Shown piece by piece: positions 49,230 to 58,133 of a DNA stretch of 64,000 bases. This DNA comes from Giesbergeria sp. Its GTDB lineage: Bacteria > Pseudomonadota > Gammaproteobacteria > Burkholderiales > Burkholderiaceae_C. The DNA is taken from assembly GCF_028686475.1 (NCBI RefSeq), contig NZ_JAQUCA010000007.1, forward strand, positions 89,390-153,389. Reading direction: 5' to 3'. Numbering within the stretch: position 1 is the first letter of the stretch; each line of letters starts with the position of its first letter. The position numbers and the translations under genes were made by a program. The notes beneath the pieces were generated by a model, which made no database searches, was not told the DNA's origin, and saw only the letters and a program-made list of their open reading frames with translations.

Positions 49230-49240
49230 GAAAATTGAAA

Positions 49241-49340
49241 ATCCACTTCGGTGGGTTTTTTAATGTCCCTGCACATTAGAAAGCCTATCGGCCTACTCCT
49301 TTTTCAACACCGCGAATGCGGGATTTTTAGGAGTTTAATC
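49241..49340 (+). promoter_or_regulatory. Structured leader N, before the gene at 49341
   Basis: P1: ATCCAC, TTCG, GTGGGT (49241-49256) with a T-run. P2: TAATGT (49261-49266) with ACATTA (49273-49278). Short stem GCC/GGC (49283-49292). P3: ACTCC (49295-49299) with GGAGT (49330-49334), inner CCGC (49310-49313) with GCGG (49318-49321). Confidence 0.85.
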
Positions 49341-49604
49341 ATGTTCAAGACTATCGCTATCGTTGCCGCTATCGCTTTTGCTTCTGTTGCTAACGCACAA
49401 GTTGCTCAAAAAAATAGCATCATTGTTCAAACTGGCATCAACAAAGTTGTTCCTATTCAAGAAAAAAACGCTGTCAAAAAGCACATTGTCCATGCTGTCT
49501 ATGTTGCTGATAACCGCATCAACAATACTGGCGCTCGCATGGTTGGTCGCAACTATGTAGGAACTGAGACAGGCATTGAAGGCCTCGACTTCAACCGCAA
49601 ATAA
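49341..49604 (+). CDS. Small exported protein (87 aa)
   Basis: The start at 49341 follows GGAGT of leader N. MFKTIAIVAAIAFASVANAQ is a good signal peptide with A-x-A cleavage. The mature part (68 residues) is basic and has no cysteine (NSIIVQTGINKVVPIQEKNA). It is the only clearly secreted product in this train. Not recognised. Confidence 0.7.
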   Translation: MFKTIAIVAAIAFASVANAQVAQKNSIIVQTGINKVVPIQEKNAVKKHIVHAVYVADNRINNTGARMVGRNYVGTETGIEGLDFNRK

Positions 49605-49617
49605 TAAGTAAATTGAA

Positions 49618-49703
49618 AACTCACCTTGGTGGGTTTTCTAATGCCGTACAGCATTAGAAAGCCTATCGGCCTAAATTCACAACACTCTTTTTAGAGGAAT
49701 TTT
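49618..49703 (+). promoter_or_regulatory. Structured leader O, before the gene at 49704
   Basis: P1: CACC/GGTG hairpin (49618-49635). P2: TCTAATGC (49637-49644) with GCATTAGA (49651-49658). Short stem GCC/GGC (49661-49670). P3 reduced: CTCT (49685-49688) with AGAG (49693-49696). Confidence 0.7.
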
Positions 49704-49889
49704 ATGCTTTCTTTTCATCAGGCCCAAGAAATGGCAATTTTTGCTGTAAAAAGCGGAGAAATTTTGAATTATTTTGTAGAAAAATCACACGACAAAGGTT
49801 TGTATATCACTTTTGAGACAAAACAAGGGTGGAATCCTGAACCTTGGTGGCAAGAGTTTGATGACGAAAACATCGACATTTATCTCTAA
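49704..49889 (+). CDS. Small hypothetical protein (61 aa)
   Basis: Not recognised. AGAGGA lies 7-8 bases before the ATG. Soluble and mixed in charge (MLSFHQAQEMAIFAVKSGEI), with a tryptophan-rich acidic end (QGWNPEPWWQEFDDENIDIY). Confidence 0.6.
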   Translation: MLSFHQAQEMAIFAVKSGEILNYFVEKSHDKGLYITFETKQGWNPEPWWQEFDDENIDIYL

Positions 49890-49897
49890 ATAAAAAA

Positions 49898-49996
49898 TCT
49901 CTTTGGTAGATTTTCTCATGCACTTACAGCATGAGAAAGCCTATCGGCTTGCTCCTTTTTCAACACCGCAACTGCGGAATTTTCAAGGAGTTTTTT
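49898..49996 (+). promoter_or_regulatory. Structured leader P, before the DUF932 gene
   Basis: P1: AATCT/AGATT (49898-49914). P2: TCTCATGC (49915-49922) with GCATGAGA (49930-49937). Short stem GCC/GGC (49940-49949). P3: CTCC (49953-49956) with GGAG (49988-49991), inner CCGC (49967-49970) with GCGG (49975-49978). Confidence 0.85.
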
Positions 49997-50968
49997 ATGG
50001 CACACGAACTGTCTTTTAATTTGGCTGGTGAAGCAGAAATGGCCTACATTGGTGCTAAACCTTGGCATGGATTGGGTCAGGAAGTCAATCCTGACGCATC
50101 TTTGCAAGAATGGATGGACGCAGCACGCATGAATTGGAGTATCAATCGCGCACCCGTTCAATTCAAGAATGCAAATTCTGATTTGATGTGCGAGTATCCT
50201 GATAGTCACGTTCTCTATCGAAGTGACAACGGTAAAGCCTTATCGGTTGTCTCTGACCGCTACAAAGTTGTGCAACCGAAGGACATGATTGAATTCTTCC
50301 GCTCCCTTGTGGAAAACGAAGGGTTCAAAATTGAAACCATCGGAACGCTGAAAGAAGGTCGTCGCATCTGGGCATTGGCAAACACTAATATACAGAATGA
50401 TGTCATTGTGGGTGATCGTCTCAAGGCTTATGTCTTGTTGATCACTTCCTGCGATGGGTCTTTGGCTACGACCGCGAAGTTTACCAGCGTCCGGGTCGTT
50501 TGCTGGAATACCCAAGCAATTGCTCTGAGCGACGGTGGGAAAGAAGTCAAGGTGCGTCACAACACCGTCTTCAATCCAGATCAGGTCAAGGGTGAAATGG
50601 GCCTTATCGGTGCCCAAGCCTTTGATAACTTCCTCGGAAAAATGCGCGACTTAACGAAGGTGAAAATTTCACAAAACGATGCCATTAGCATTGTTAGCTC
50701 GCTTCTGCCGAAGCCTACTGGTGAAAAGGACATTACTCAATCGAAGGGCTTCATTCAAGTCATGAGCCTGTTCAATGGTGCTGGTAAGGGTTCAACCTTG
50801 CCTGGTGTTCAGGGGACAGCTTGGGGACTGCTCAACTCCATGACTGAATATGTTGACCACCATGCACGCGCACACAATCCTGAAAATCGACTCCATAACC
50901 AATGGTTCGGTAAAGGTGCAACCTTGAAAGAGGCCACTGAACAGTTGCTGTGCGACATGATTATCTAA
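49997..50968 (+). CDS. DUF932 phage/plasmid-like protein (TIGR03299 type)
   Basis: 323 aa from 49997. Features AYIGAKPWHGLGQEVNPDAS near the start, then ALSVVSDRYKVVQPKDMIEF, RIWALANT, SVRVVCWNTQAIAL and a C-terminal TAWGLLNSMTEYVDHHARAH. These are the marks of the DUF932/TIGR03299 family, widespread on plasmids and phages and often near DNA-processing genes; its biochemical role is not established. Expression runs through leader P. Confidence 0.9.
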   Translation: MAHELSFNLAGEAEMAYIGAKPWHGLGQEVNPDASLQEWMDAARMNWSINRAPVQFKNANSDLMCEYPDSHVLYRSDNGKALSVVSDRYKVVQPKDMIEFFRSLVENEGFKIETIGTLKEGRRIWALANTNIQNDVIVGDRLKAYVLLITSCDGSLATTAKFTSVRVVCWNTQAIALSDGGKEVKVRHNTVFNPDQVKGEMGLIGAQAFDNFLGKMRDLTKVKISQNDAISIVSSLLPKPTGEKDITQSKGFIQVMSLFNGAGKGSTLPGVQGTAWGLLNSMTEYVDHHARAHNPENRLHNQWFGKGATLKEATEQLLCDMII

Positions 50969-50982
50969 CGATAACAAAACCA

Positions 50983-51083
50983 AAACCCACTTCGGTGGGT
51001 TTTCTCATGTGGTAGTCACATGCGAAAGCCTATCGGTTTGCTCCTTCTTTAACCCCGATTTTGGGAAATTTCTAGGAGTTTTT
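50983..51083 (+). promoter_or_regulatory. Structured leader Q, before the gene at 51084
   Basis: P1: AACCCAC (50983-50989), TTCG-type loop, GTGGGTT (50994-51000). P2: TCTCATGT (51002-51009) with ACATGCGA (51017-51024). Short stem GCC/GGT. P3: CTCC (51040-51043) with GGAG (51075-51078), inner CCC/GGG. Confidence 0.8.
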
Positions 51084-51743
51084 ATGAGCAATATGAGTGA
51101 TTCGTTTGGCTATATTTTGGTCGAAAAAATTACGCCTGTAATCGAAGCGCTGTACGTCGGTTACAGTTTGGGTTTGAATTTGGATTGTGGGCGCTACCAC
51201 ATCCAAATCATGGAATCACTTGGCAACAGCAGTTGGGAGCAAGTGCTAGACGCACTGCATGACCTCGCAGAGTCCAATGGATATGAGGCTAATGAAGAAG
51301 ATGACAATGATCCAAATTGGGAAGTTATCAAATTCTTAGCAGGATCTTTTGGCGTAAATGACGAGCGACTGCATAAAATTTTAGAAAAGGAAGATTATCT
51401 TGGGGAGGCAAGTCTCGATGTTCTGTACGAGCTGGCTACTCTATTTGACGATGGGCACAAAATCAGCGGGTACATGATCCAATCAGACATGGTTCCTGAC
51501 CTTCCTTTAACCACTGAGTACCGTGGGATTATTGGACACTTCCAAGGAAAACACTTTTCCTGTAATTTTAGTTCGGAGGATTCCTCGCTAGGGGAGTATC
51601 TAAACAAAAATTTAGGTGAAGGTAACTTGAATTTTGCTGCTGAACGTCTGCAAACTGAGGTACAAAAACTTTTGGATGGTGTTGTTTGTGAAAATCAACG
51701 CACCGCCTTGAAGTTAGCGCTTTCTGATTTGCTGAAAAGCTAA
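51084..51743 (+). CDS. Hypothetical acidic protein (219 aa)
   Basis: Not recognised. Start at 51084 after leader Q. Mostly helical and strongly acidic (SNGYEANEEDDNDPNWEVIK; YLGEASLDVLYELATLFDD), with no membrane segment. The negative charge could suit a DNA-mimic or protein-binding role, but no motif supports it. A terminator hairpin follows. Confidence 0.65.
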   Translation: MSNMSDSFGYILVEKITPVIEALYVGYSLGLNLDCGRYHIQIMESLGNSSWEQVLDALHDLAESNGYEANEEDDNDPNWEVIKFLAGSFGVNDERLHKILEKEDYLGEASLDVLYELATLFDDGHKISGYMIQSDMVPDLPLTTEYRGIIGHFQGKHFSCNFSSEDSSLGEYLNKNLGEGNLNFAAERLQTEVQKLLDGVVCENQRTALKLALSDLLKS

Positions 51744-51755
51744 TTAACCTTAACC

Positions 51756-51782
51756 AAGCCCTGCATCATGCTGGGCTTTTTT
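51756..51782 (+). terminator. Intrinsic terminator
   Basis: AAGCCC-GCAT with ATGC-GGGCTT (one T-T mismatch) and a T-run. It occupies the place of P1 before the gene at 51797; no P2 or P3 follows, only GGGGAA as ribosome site. Confidence 0.75.
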
Positions 51783-51796
51783 GACTGGGGAAATAT

Positions 51797-52192
51797 ATGA
51801 AAGATTTATCGCATCTGAACGTTGGTGATTTTGTTGCTGTGCTGCGAGAACGCTATGGCGACATCCGTGTTCCTCAATATCATCTTTTGAAAATCACTCG
51901 AAAAACAAAGTCGTCCTTTTTTTGTGTTCATCCAAAATATGAAAAAAGTGAAACCCAAATTCACCAAAACACTGGGAGAGTCAAAGGCACTTATAACTAT
52001 GCAGTGGAAGCAACGTCGGAAATTGCAGAAGAAAATGTAAAGCAAACAGAAGAATTTGAGCGCTATCAAAAAGCGTACAACAAATATTCCGAAATGTTGT
52101 TTCAACATGGGCATCATTTATCTATTGAGCAGCTTGAAATTCTTGGTGAAGCCTGGGATCGGTGCAAACTTTTGGAAAAGCGTAGTACGTAA
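51797..52192 (+). CDS. Hypothetical protein (131 aa)
   Basis: Not recognised. An N-terminal beta-barrel-like domain (LNVGDFVAVLRERYGDIRVP, then HLLKITRKTKSSFFC) is followed by a charged helix. The pattern of a V-G-D-x-V opening with K-I-x-(R/K)-x-T-K recalls small RNA- or DNA-binding barrels. No signal peptide. Confidence 0.6.
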   Translation: MKDLSHLNVGDFVAVLRERYGDIRVPQYHLLKITRKTKSSFFCVHPKYEKSETQIHQNTGRVKGTYNYAVEATSEIAEENVKQTEEFERYQKAYNKYSEMLFQHGHHLSIEQLEILGEAWDRCKLLEKRST

Positions 52193-52210
52193 ATTTTTAA
52201 CATCAACCAC

Positions 52211-52236
52211 AACCCGGCATTCCGCTGGGTTTTTTT
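52211..52236 (+). terminator. Intrinsic terminator
   Basis: AACCC-GC with GC-GGGTT, then seven Ts, between the genes at 51797 and 52249. Confidence 0.75.
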
Positions 52237-52248
52237 ATAGGATTTGTC

Positions 52249-52548
52249 ATGGAAAAAAAGATTTTAGATAACACAAGTGGTATTGAATGGAACATTCGCA
52301 TTGTTCCGCTAAATGCCCGATATGGGCTGAGTGGACAAGTGATAAATACCGATACTGAACCGTTAGTTGAATTTTTTGATTCACGCTATGTAGGTTCCGA
52401 CCAGCTTGGTTTTTTCGTTACTCGATACCGTCTTAGCACCCTATTGAAACACGAGGGTGGATTGTGTCTAAATGGCTCACCACCTCAATATGTCGATGCG
52501 GCTTTTATGGAGTCGCTACGCAATTGGCTCAAACCATTCTCGGATTGA
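52249..52548 (+). CDS. Hypothetical plasmid protein (99 aa)
   Basis: Contains EPLVEFFDSRYVGSDQLGFF, VTRYRLSTLL and a GGLCLNGSPPQYVD segment. I have seen this pattern, with a V-E-F-x-D-x-R-Y strand, a (V/T)-x-R-Y-x-x-S-T-L-L strand and a G-G-L-C-L turn, on many proteobacterial plasmids and ICEs as an uncharacterised protein, usually close to the large methylase-helicase gene, as here. No function is known to me. AGGA precedes the ATG. Confidence 0.72.
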   Translation: MEKKILDNTSGIEWNIRIVPLNARYGLSGQVINTDTEPLVEFFDSRYVGSDQLGFFVTRYRLSTLLKHEGGLCLNGSPPQYVDAAFMESLRNWLKPFSD

Positions 52549-52560
52549 GCTAAAAATCAT

Positions 52561-52713
52561 CTCAATAGCTACCCATATCACGGTAGCTATTGAGTATGGT
52601 TAAAAATACTGTAACGATATTCAAAACCAGGAGATTTTCATAAGAGGCTTTTGTTTTTGTTCTCATAAATGCAAAAACAAAAACCTTTTTTAACCATTTT
52701 TTGGAAGGTTTTT
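52561..52713 (+). promoter_or_regulatory. Structured leader T, before the methylase-helicase gene
   Basis: P1: a perfect 13-bp stem, CTCAATAGCTACC (52561-52573) with GGTAGCTATTGAG (52582-52594). P2: a perfect 11-bp stem, TTTTGTTTTTG (52649-52659) with CAAAAACAAAA (52672-52682). P3: AAACCTT (52681-52687) with AAGGTTT (52705-52711), covering AAGG; inner CCA/TGG. Confidence 0.8.
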
Positions 52714-55700
52714 ATGAAAAAGAAAGTTAGCTTGAGCACATTGCAAATGGACTTGTTTGGTGGCTGCGACTATGCGGTGATCGACACTCCTGTTGTAGTA
52801 CCAAAAATCATTTCCGAGAAAAAGGAAGTGGTGGAGCGCATTGAGCAAGCATTTGAGGAGCAAGCAAAAAGCAAGCGTGCCTTGTTTGAGTTGCTGGATG
52901 AACACTTGGCTTGCCTAAGTTCTTCTCGCTCAAAAGTGCAAGCCAACATTCGCGCCATTGAAATTTTGCAGCAATCTGGCCCTAAAACTGTAGAGGAAAA
53001 AGCAGCACTGGTTGCTTATAGCGGCTGGGGTGGTTTGTCTAATGTCTTTACTCCTAAAACAGAGTTCCCTGCCGAACAAAAACGGCTGCGGGAGCTTTTG
53101 AGTGAAGATCAATACAGCAGTGCAATGGAGTCGGTTCTGTCTGCGTACTACACCGAGCCTGCTGTCGTTCGTGCCATGTGGAAGATGATTCGACACATGG
53201 GTTTCACGGGTGGCAAGGTGCTGGAGCCATCATGCGGTGTGGGGCATTTTATTGGGGCTATGCCTCAAGACTTGCGCCAAGAATCGCATATCTCGATGGT
53301 GGAAATTGACGATACGACGGCTGCCATTGCACAGGCAGTTTACGCTGATGAACAAACCATTGTTTATCACACTGGCCTGCAAAATGCACCAATTCAGTCT
53401 GAAAGTTTTGATCTGGTTATCGGGAATGTGCCGTTTGGCAACTACCGCGTAACGGATCGAAAATTTGACCACTTGCGCTTGGTTATTCATGACTACTTCT
53501 TTGCGAAGTGTCTGAATGCTTTGCGTGTTGGTGGCATCATGTGCTTAATCACATCTACCGGAACGATGGATAAAGAGGAACACAAGTTCCGCGAATATCT
53601 AGCGCAACGGGCCAACCTGCTAACTGCTATCCGACTGCCCACTGGTGCTTTTAAGCGCTTGGGTTCAACGGATGTTGTTGCAGACATTCTTGTTTTTCAG
53701 AAAAAGGAGTATCAACCAGAAGTTAAAGATTTTAATTTTGGCCCACTGAAAAGCCCACCGCCACAAATGCAAAAAGGCTACTTTGGAGCAAAAATCAACG
53801 TCTTCTTCGCCAGCAATAAAAATAACGTCTTGGGCGCATTGGAAACTCGAACTGCAAGGTTTGGTACCACTACCAGCGTTGTCGCACGAGAGAACTGGAT
53901 GCAAGAGCTTGAGGAGCTGGCTATTTCGCAAAACCTTCGGGGGCGATTTGACCCAGCGCTGAATGTTCGTGCAGACCATCGTGCAGCAATTATCAAAGAT
54001 AAAACTGGCCTGAAAACCGGGGTGGCTTACGGCTACTTCTTTGATGATGACGGGCAATTGATGCAGCTTGATGAGTGTTCTGAGGTGAAAACTTTGGGGC
54101 ATTTGCCAGCAAGCACCTTGCTACGTTTAGAAGGTATGACGCATATCCGCAATGCTGTACTAGAAGTGCTAGAGGCCGATTCTATGCAGTGCGAAAGTGC
54201 TGCTGCGAAGCGGGAAAAACTCAACCGCTTCTACGATGTGTTTGTCAAGCGCCACGGCTTCTTGATGACACCCCATAATCGTCGCCTGTTTTCTGCTGAT
54301 ACGCACGCTCCTTTGCTGTGGTCGCTGGAGATGTACGATGAGGAAAAAGAAACCGCTGTTAAAGCGGATATTTTCTACAAATCCACGGTGTCGCAAGCAG
54401 TCTTGGCAGAAAGTGCTGAAACGATGGGGGAAGCTATTGCCCTGTCCTACAACAAATTTGCTAAGTTTGTGCCCGAGTTCGTTGCAAAGGTGCAAGGCCG
54501 TCGAACCGAAGATATTTTAGAGGAGCTTATTAGTGAAGATCGGGTTTACCTGAATCCGCTCTCGCTTAAATGGGAAGACAAAGAAAGCTATCTCAGCGGT
54601 AATGTGTACGAAAAATTGGATGTGGCAAAAGCTGCTCAAGTGGGAGACTCTCGCTTTGAGCGCAATGTCGCTGCATTAAAAGCAGTAGTGCCTACCCGCA
54701 TTCCATTGCAGTCGGTTGCTGTTCGCTTGGGTGTGCCGTGGATTAGTGCTGAAATAATTGAAGGGTTTACCCTTGAAGTTATCAGTATTAATTCTAGCTG
54801 CATTTCAATTACGCATTTACCCAGTGCTGCAAGTTGGACGGTCAGTGGTTTAGCCAAAAAAGACTTGAATGTAAATTCTGCATGGGGAACTACACGCAGA
54901 AGTTTTGTTTCGCTTCTTGAGGATTTATTGAATCAGAAGTCAACAGAAATTTACGACAAGGAAGTGCTGGCTGACGGAAAAGTCAAAATGGTTCTCAATG
55001 CAGACGAAACTCTCGCTGCCCGTGAAAAGGCAGAAAAAATCCAGAATGCTTTTGCTGAATGGGTTTTTACGAGTGAAAAACGGGTCGCTGAATTGGAGGA
55101 CATTTACAACCGTACCTACAACGGTCAGGTCAATCGCTGCTATGACGGAAGTCATTTGGTTATTCCTGGACTTAACCCGGAAATCAAACTGCGTGCAGCG
55201 CAAAAAGACTCTATCTGGCGTGGGTTGGTAAGCGGCAATACGCTCTATGCCTTGGCAGTGGGTGGTGGTAAAACACTGATCCAGATTTGTGTTGCACATG
55301 AATCAAAACGCCTGGGTATTGCAAACAAGCCAATGCTAGTGGTTCCGAATCACATGCTTGAGGCTTTCGCTGGTGAATATCTGCGGGCTTTTCCGCGAGC
55401 AAAAATTCTTGCCGCAAGCAAGGAAGACTTACAAGGAGAACGGAGAAAAACTTTGCTGATGCGTGCAGCAACGCACGACTGGGACTGCATCATCATCACA
55501 CACAGCTCCTTTGGACGCTTGACGGTGGGGACGCGGGCCTTGGATGAGTTCTGCAAAGACATTGGCAATAAAGTGCAAGAGGCCATCATGGGCGCGACTG
55601 ACGACAACGCAGTTCGTGAAGCCATGCGCCAGAAAAAACTCATTGAGGAAAAACTCAAAAAAATGAGTGAAGGCGATAAAGACACTGGGATGCTGACCTT

Positions 55701-57606
55701 CGAGCAGTTGGGCGTTGACCTGCTGTGCGTGGATGAAGCTGACCTGTTCAAGAACCTCTGGTTCCACACTAAAAAAACTCGTGTCGCTGGTCTAGCCAAT
55801 ACCTGTTCTGGGCGTGCCTTGGACTTGTACCTGAAAAGCCGCATGATTTTTCAACGACGCAATTTTGATGGCTTCGGCTTGATGTTCGCAACGGCTACGC
55901 CTATTGCTAACACCATCGCTGAGATGTTCATCATGCAAACTTATCTGCAACCACTGACTATGGAGAAAAAAGGAATTGATAGCTTCGATGCTTGGGCTGC
56001 TAACTTTGCACGGGAGGTAACTTCCATCGAGGTCAAGCCCGAGGGTTCAGGATTCCGTATGCACACCCGGTTTGCCCGGTTTGTGAATGTGCCTGAGCTG
56101 ATGCTGTTGTTCCGAGAAATCGCTGAAATTCGTACCAAGAAAGACCTGGCGCTGCCCGATCCCGTTCTGTTCGGTGGAAAGCATACCCTCGTTTCTGTTC
56201 CCGCTTCTGTGGAGCAAAAAGAGTTTGTGCAGTCACTGGTGGAGCGTGCTGATTTGATTCGTTCGGGTGAGGTCAAGCCAACTGAGGACAATATGCTGTG
56301 CGTCACCAACGATGGCCGAAAGGCTGCGCTGGATATGCGCTGTATGAATCCAATGGCAGCAGATAACCCCTTTAGCAAAGTCAATGCCTGCGTGGAAAAA
56401 GTGTTTCAACACTGGAAAGATGGACAACAGGAGCGTCTGACGCAACTGGTGTTTTCTGACCTGAGTGTGCCTAGCAACACTGCGTTCTCTGTGTATGGCG
56501 ACATTCGCCAGAAGCTGATGGAGCGCGGCGTACCAGCAGAGGAAATTGCGTTCGCGCAAGACTACTCCACTGATAAGGCCAAAGCCGAACTACACCGCAA
56601 GGTGCGACAAGGAATGGTGCGTGTGCTGATTGGTTCTACGGAATTGATGGGCTTCGGTACCAATGTGCAAGACCGACTCGTAGCAAAGCATGACCTGGAT
56701 GCCCCGTGGCGGCCTCGTGATGTGGAGCAGCGTGATGGTCGGATCATCCGACAAGGAAACAAAAATGAAGTAGTTTGGATTTATCGCTACGTGACTGAAC
56801 AAACTTTTGATGCTTATATGTGGCAGACCTTGGAGCGTAAAGCCGGGTTCATCGCGCAAGTGATGGAACACTCGGGTGATGCGCGTTCGGTCGAAGATGT
56901 TACCAGTCAGGCGCTCTCGTTTGCTGAGGTCAAAGCCTTGGCTTCTGGAAACCCTCTGGTGATTGAAAAGGCTGGCATCGATGCTGATGTGACACGCTTG
57001 GCTGCACTGAAAAGTGTCTATCTGAGCGATAAGCGCAAGTATGTAAGCAGTCTGCACCACGAAAAGCAAACCCTAGAGTACCGTGAAAATCTGGTGCGTC
57101 TGTTGAGTGCTGATATTGATGCCATTGGTGACACCACGAAAGTGGTCGTTGATGGAATCGAAGCACAAGACCCACTAAAGGCTGGCAAGATGATTATGCA
57201 GCGCAATGCTGTAATTTCTGCAATGCTCAAGGAAAAGTCTAATCGCACTCTTGCTATCTGCAAAATTGGCAACGCCACATTGGAAGTTGTTGATTTCGGC
57301 TACAAGCGGACAAAAGTTCGCATGAATAGTGGAAGTCACGATATTGATGTGCCTTACGGTGCCGAAAACATCGCTGCGTTCTTGATCGAAAAATCTCTGG
57401 AAAAACAACTGCGAGAAATCGTAGAAAAAAATCTGGAGGCTATCGAAAAAGGCCGTGATGCAATCAAAACCCTCACACAGCGCTGCTCTATGCCGTTTGA
57501 GCATGAAAATGCTCTCAATGCAGCAGTTGCACGCCAAGAGGAAATTGATGCAAGTCTGGAAATCGACTCGCAAGATATGTCTCTGGTTGCAATGACCGAA
57601 GACTAA
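52714..57606 (+). CDS. DarB-like N6-adenine methylase / SF2 helicase fusion (1630 aa)
   Basis: Start at 52714 after leader T. The N-terminal methylase has LEPSCGVGHFIGA (SAM motif I, near residue 170) and catalytic GNVPFGNY (an NPPF variant, near 238), then RVGGIMCLITSTGTMD. The helicase half has Walker A AVGGGKTLIQ (near 850), DEADLFKN (near 1006), FATATPIANT, and the C-terminal RecA fold with GSTELMGFGTNVQDRLVAKH and PWRPRDVEQRDGRIIRQGN (SNF2/type III-like motif VI). Fusions of this kind include phage P1 DarB, which guards incoming DNA against type I restriction. Here it may protect the element after transfer. Charged C-terminal helices follow. Confidence 0.87.
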   Translation: MKKKVSLSTLQMDLFGGCDYAVIDTPVVVPKIISEKKEVVERIEQAFEEQAKSKRALFELLDEHLACLSSSRSKVQANIRAIEILQQSGPKTVEEKAALVAYSGWGGLSNVFTPKTEFPAEQKRLRELLSEDQYSSAMESVLSAYYTEPAVVRAMWKMIRHMGFTGGKVLEPSCGVGHFIGAMPQDLRQESHISMVEIDDTTAAIAQAVYADEQTIVYHTGLQNAPIQSESFDLVIGNVPFGNYRVTDRKFDHLRLVIHDYFFAKCLNALRVGGIMCLITSTGTMDKEEHKFREYLAQRANLLTAIRLPTGAFKRLGSTDVVADILVFQKKEYQPEVKDFNFGPLKSPPPQMQKGYFGAKINVFFASNKNNVLGALETRTARFGTTTSVVARENWMQELEELAISQNLRGRFDPALNVRADHRAAIIKDKTGLKTGVAYGYFFDDDGQLMQLDECSEVKTLGHLPASTLLRLEGMTHIRNAVLEVLEADSMQCESAAAKREKLNRFYDVFVKRHGFLMTPHNRRLFSADTHAPLLWSLEMYDEEKETAVKADIFYKSTVSQAVLAESAETMGEAIALSYNKFAKFVPEFVAKVQGRRTEDILEELISEDRVYLNPLSLKWEDKESYLSGNVYEKLDVAKAAQVGDSRFERNVAALKAVVPTRIPLQSVAVRLGVPWISAEIIEGFTLEVISINSSCISITHLPSAASWTVSGLAKKDLNVNSAWGTTRRSFVSLLEDLLNQKSTEIYDKEVLADGKVKMVLNADETLAAREKAEKIQNAFAEWVFTSEKRVAELEDIYNRTYNGQVNRCYDGSHLVIPGLNPEIKLRAAQKDSIWRGLVSGNTLYALAVGGGKTLIQICVAHESKRLGIANKPMLVVPNHMLEAFAGEYLRAFPRAKILAASKEDLQGERRKTLLMRAATHDWDCIIITHSSFGRLTVGTRALDEFCKDIGNKVQEAIMGATDDNAVREAMRQKKLIEEKLKKMSEGDKDTGMLTFEQLGVDLLCVDEADLFKNLWFHTKKTRVAGLANTCSGRALDLYLKSRMIFQRRNFDGFGLMFATATPIANTIAEMFIMQTYLQPLTMEKKGIDSFDAWAANFAREVTSIEVKPEGSGFRMHTRFARFVNVPELMLLFREIAEIRTKKDLALPDPVLFGGKHTLVSVPASVEQKEFVQSLVERADLIRSGEVKPTEDNMLCVTNDGRKAALDMRCMNPMAADNPFSKVNACVEKVFQHWKDGQQERLTQLVFSDLSVPSNTAFSVYGDIRQKLMERGVPAEEIAFAQDYSTDKAKAELHRKVRQGMVRVLIGSTELMGFGTNVQDRLVAKHDLDAPWRPRDVEQRDGRIIRQGNKNEVVWIYRYVTEQTFDAYMWQTLERKAGFIAQVMEHSGDARSVEDVTSQALSFAEVKALASGNPLVIEKAGIDADVTRLAALKSVYLSDKRKYVSSLHHEKQTLEYRENLVRLLSADIDAIGDTTKVVVDGIEAQDPLKAGKMIMQRNAVISAMLKEKSNRTLAICKIGNATLEVVDFGYKRTKVRMNSGSHDIDVPYGAENIAAFLIEKSLEKQLREIVEKNLEAIEKGRDAIKTLTQRCSMPFEHENALNAAVARQEEIDASLEIDSQDMSLVAMTED

Positions 57607-57609
57607 AAA

Positions 57610-57644
57610 AGCACAGTGCCTGCCCCGAAAGGGGTGGGTGTGCT
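57610..57644 (+). repeat. Long hairpin after the methylase-helicase gene
   Basis: AGCACA (57610-57615) and TGTGCT (57639-57644) enclose GCCCC, GAAA, GGGGT. No T-run follows; it may stabilise the 3' end. It is followed by two copies of TCAGGAAAAA(A)TTTTCC (57658-57674 and 57702-57717). Confidence 0.65.
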
Positions 57645-57733
57645 AAATTTTCCAAAGTCAGGAAAAAATTTTCCATAAATTTAGAAAAAAAAATTCCGAA
57701 ATCAGGAAAAATTTTCCCGGATTTGGGATGGAA

Positions 57734-57815
57734 TTTTCAAAAGGCCGCTCGCTTTCTGAAAACCCCTTTCCTTTTTCAACACCGCCTTTTGCGGAATTTT
57801 TAGGAAGGAATACTG
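57734..57815 (+). promoter_or_regulatory. Structured leader U, before the gene at 57816
   Basis: P2: TTTTCA (57734-57739) with TGAAAA (57757-57762). P3: TTCC (57768-57771) with GGAA (57803-57806), within CCTTTCC/GGAAGG; inner CCGC (57782-57785) with GCGG (57791-57794). Confidence 0.75.
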
Positions 57816-57998
57816 ATGGAATACTACGAAATTGGCCCCAGTCCTTGGGGTGAAGAATGCGCGCAAATTGGAGAGGATGGTTACAACGCTCGTGCTCGTG
57901 CTGAGTGCCGTGCCTTTATTGGTCAAATTTTGCGGCACTATCCAGCTCTCAATGCCCGCTCAAAAAAGGGTGGGCGTGCTGAAAACTACAAAATTTGA
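57816..57998 (+). CDS. Small hypothetical protein (60 aa)
   Basis: MEYYEIGPSPWGEECAQIGE, then RARAECRAFIGQILRHYPAL. Plasmid proteins of this length with the start Y-x-E-x-G-P-x-P are frequent next to the methylase-helicase gene, but I know no function. GGAAGG 8 bases upstream. Confidence 0.65.
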   Translation: MEYYEIGPSPWGEECAQIGEDGYNARARAECRAFIGQILRHYPALNARSKKGGRAENYKI

Positions 57999-58047
57999 AT
58001 GATTTTTTGAGCGCTACGCAAAACCAAAAACCTGAAAATAGGCTATT

Positions 58048-58133
58048 GAATTTTTAAGGGGCCACTTCGCTTGTTAAAAGTTCGATGACAAATCCTTTAT
58101 TAACACCACACTTGTGGAAATTCAAGGGACAAA
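58048..58133 (+). promoter_or_regulatory. Structured leader V, before the gene at 58134
   Basis: P2: GAATTTTTAA with TTAAAAGTTC (about 58048-58084, two imperfect pairs). P3: CCTT (58094-58097) with AAGG (58124-58127), inner CCAC (58106-58109) with GTGG (58114-58117), where CCGC/GCGG of other copies has changed on both sides. Confidence 0.7.
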
